Part shown: piece by piece, positions 63,807-64,000 of the stretch
How the letters are laid out: each line of letters starts with the position of its first letter
Numbering within the stretch: position 1 is the stretch's first letter
NCBI GenBank assembly: GCA_946699065.1
Contig: CAMPDV010000246.1
Span: 62,001 to 126,000 of the forward strand
Source: Loxodes magnus
Lineage: Eukaryota; Ciliophora; Karyorelictea; Loxodida; Loxodidae
Reading direction: 5' to 3'
DNA length: 64,000 nucleotides
Program-made: the position numbers and the translations under genes
Notes under the pieces: generated by a model
What the model saw: only the letters and a program-made list of their open reading frames with translations
Told to the model about the DNA's origin: nothing
Databases searched by the model: none

Positions 63807-64000
63807 ATGTCAGAAATAAAATGCTAATAGTGTGAGAAAGATGACAATGAATATGAGACTTTGGAACTTTAATGTGGGCATAAAGTTTGCTTTCATAAAT
63901 GATAAGATATATGTTAGGCATGTAATAAAGCTAAGAAAGAGTAAAATAAATAGTAAGAAAATGAAAAAAATGATAAAAATGAGATTCATTATTTAGTAGA
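63807..64000 (+). CDS. RING-like zinc-finger protein, 5' part
   Basis: ATG at 63,807 opens MSEIKCQQCEKDDNEYETLE, continuing LQCGHKVCFHKW and ICQAC, then a K/Q/E-rich stretch to the window edge. The C-X2-C..C-G-H-X-V-C..C-X2-C spacing is that of a RING finger, as in ubiquitin ligases, although the last pair is compact and the gene is cut off. Gln codons are TAA/TAG. No downstream domain can be seen. Confidence 0.6.

Noticed and set aside
1..64000. CRISPR arrays, bacterial operons, rRNA genes and telomeric repeats.
   Set aside because: No regularly spaced direct repeats, no rRNA core strings and no G-rich telomere repeat were seen; the gene content is eukaryotic.

Overview
The window comes from a ciliate nuclear genome, very probably germline or a poorly streamlined somatic copy. 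It is extremely AT-rich. Under the standard code almost no long open frame exists. Long, compositionally sensible proteins appear when TAA and TAG are read as Gln and TGA as Trp, with TGA also serving as the terminator. Conserved positions support this: the reverse-transcriptase motif K-W-K-A-A-G-P-D uses TGA for Trp, and a protein kinase reads cleanly for 933 codons and ends at TGA. This matches the karyorelict (Loxodes-type) ambiguous code; a Condylostoma-like code is the main alternative. Because every frame is nearly open, gene ends and weak genes are less certain than usual.

Layout. 1-5,100 is AT-rich with no gene I recognise except a ~290-bp dispersed repeat (minus, 1,135-1,460). 5,100-5,700 is a decayed leishmanolysin-like (M8) fragment. 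6,955-7,350 is a GC-richer RNA-like element carrying a LINE 3' tail (SINE candidate). 8,836-9,720 is a retrotransposon ORF1. 10,000-14,480 (minus) holds a Kelch pseudogene, a coiled-coil fragment and a Kelch gene. 14,940-15,760 is decayed ORF1-like sequence. Two more copies of the dispersed repeat sit at 16,575-16,860 and 17,390-17,690. 17,841-23,417 is a large membrane protein (signal peptide, M8-like domain, Cys-rich repeats, REJ/polycystin-like region, several TM helices). 23,915-24,830 is another ORF1, 25,176-26,409 and 26,800-27,190 are hypothetical genes. 28,000-31,553 (minus) holds two ORF1-like remnants, and 31,590-35,090 a LINE with endonuclease end, RT and C-terminal zinc motif. 37,884-43,394 is a second large M8-like membrane gene that shares 4,026 bp with the first. 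43,400-45,989 is a polycystin-like multi-TM region. 46,112-47,045 (minus) and 48,995-49,960 (plus) are two more Kelch genes. 51,644-55,318 (minus) is a third M8-like membrane gene. 57,657-60,458 (minus) is a protein kinase with a Q/N-rich tail. 60,813-63,581 carries two poorly resolved convergent hypothetical genes, and 63,807 to the end is the start of a RING-like gene.

Two cellular families dominate: M8-like membrane proteins (three full copies and one remnant) and Kelch-like proteins (three copies and one pseudogene). All three M8-like domains have lost key catalytic or zinc-ligand residues, so they look like pseudo-proteases serving as extracellular domains. Retroelements (one LINE ORF2 and five ORF1-like copies) and SINE-like repeats fill much of the rest.
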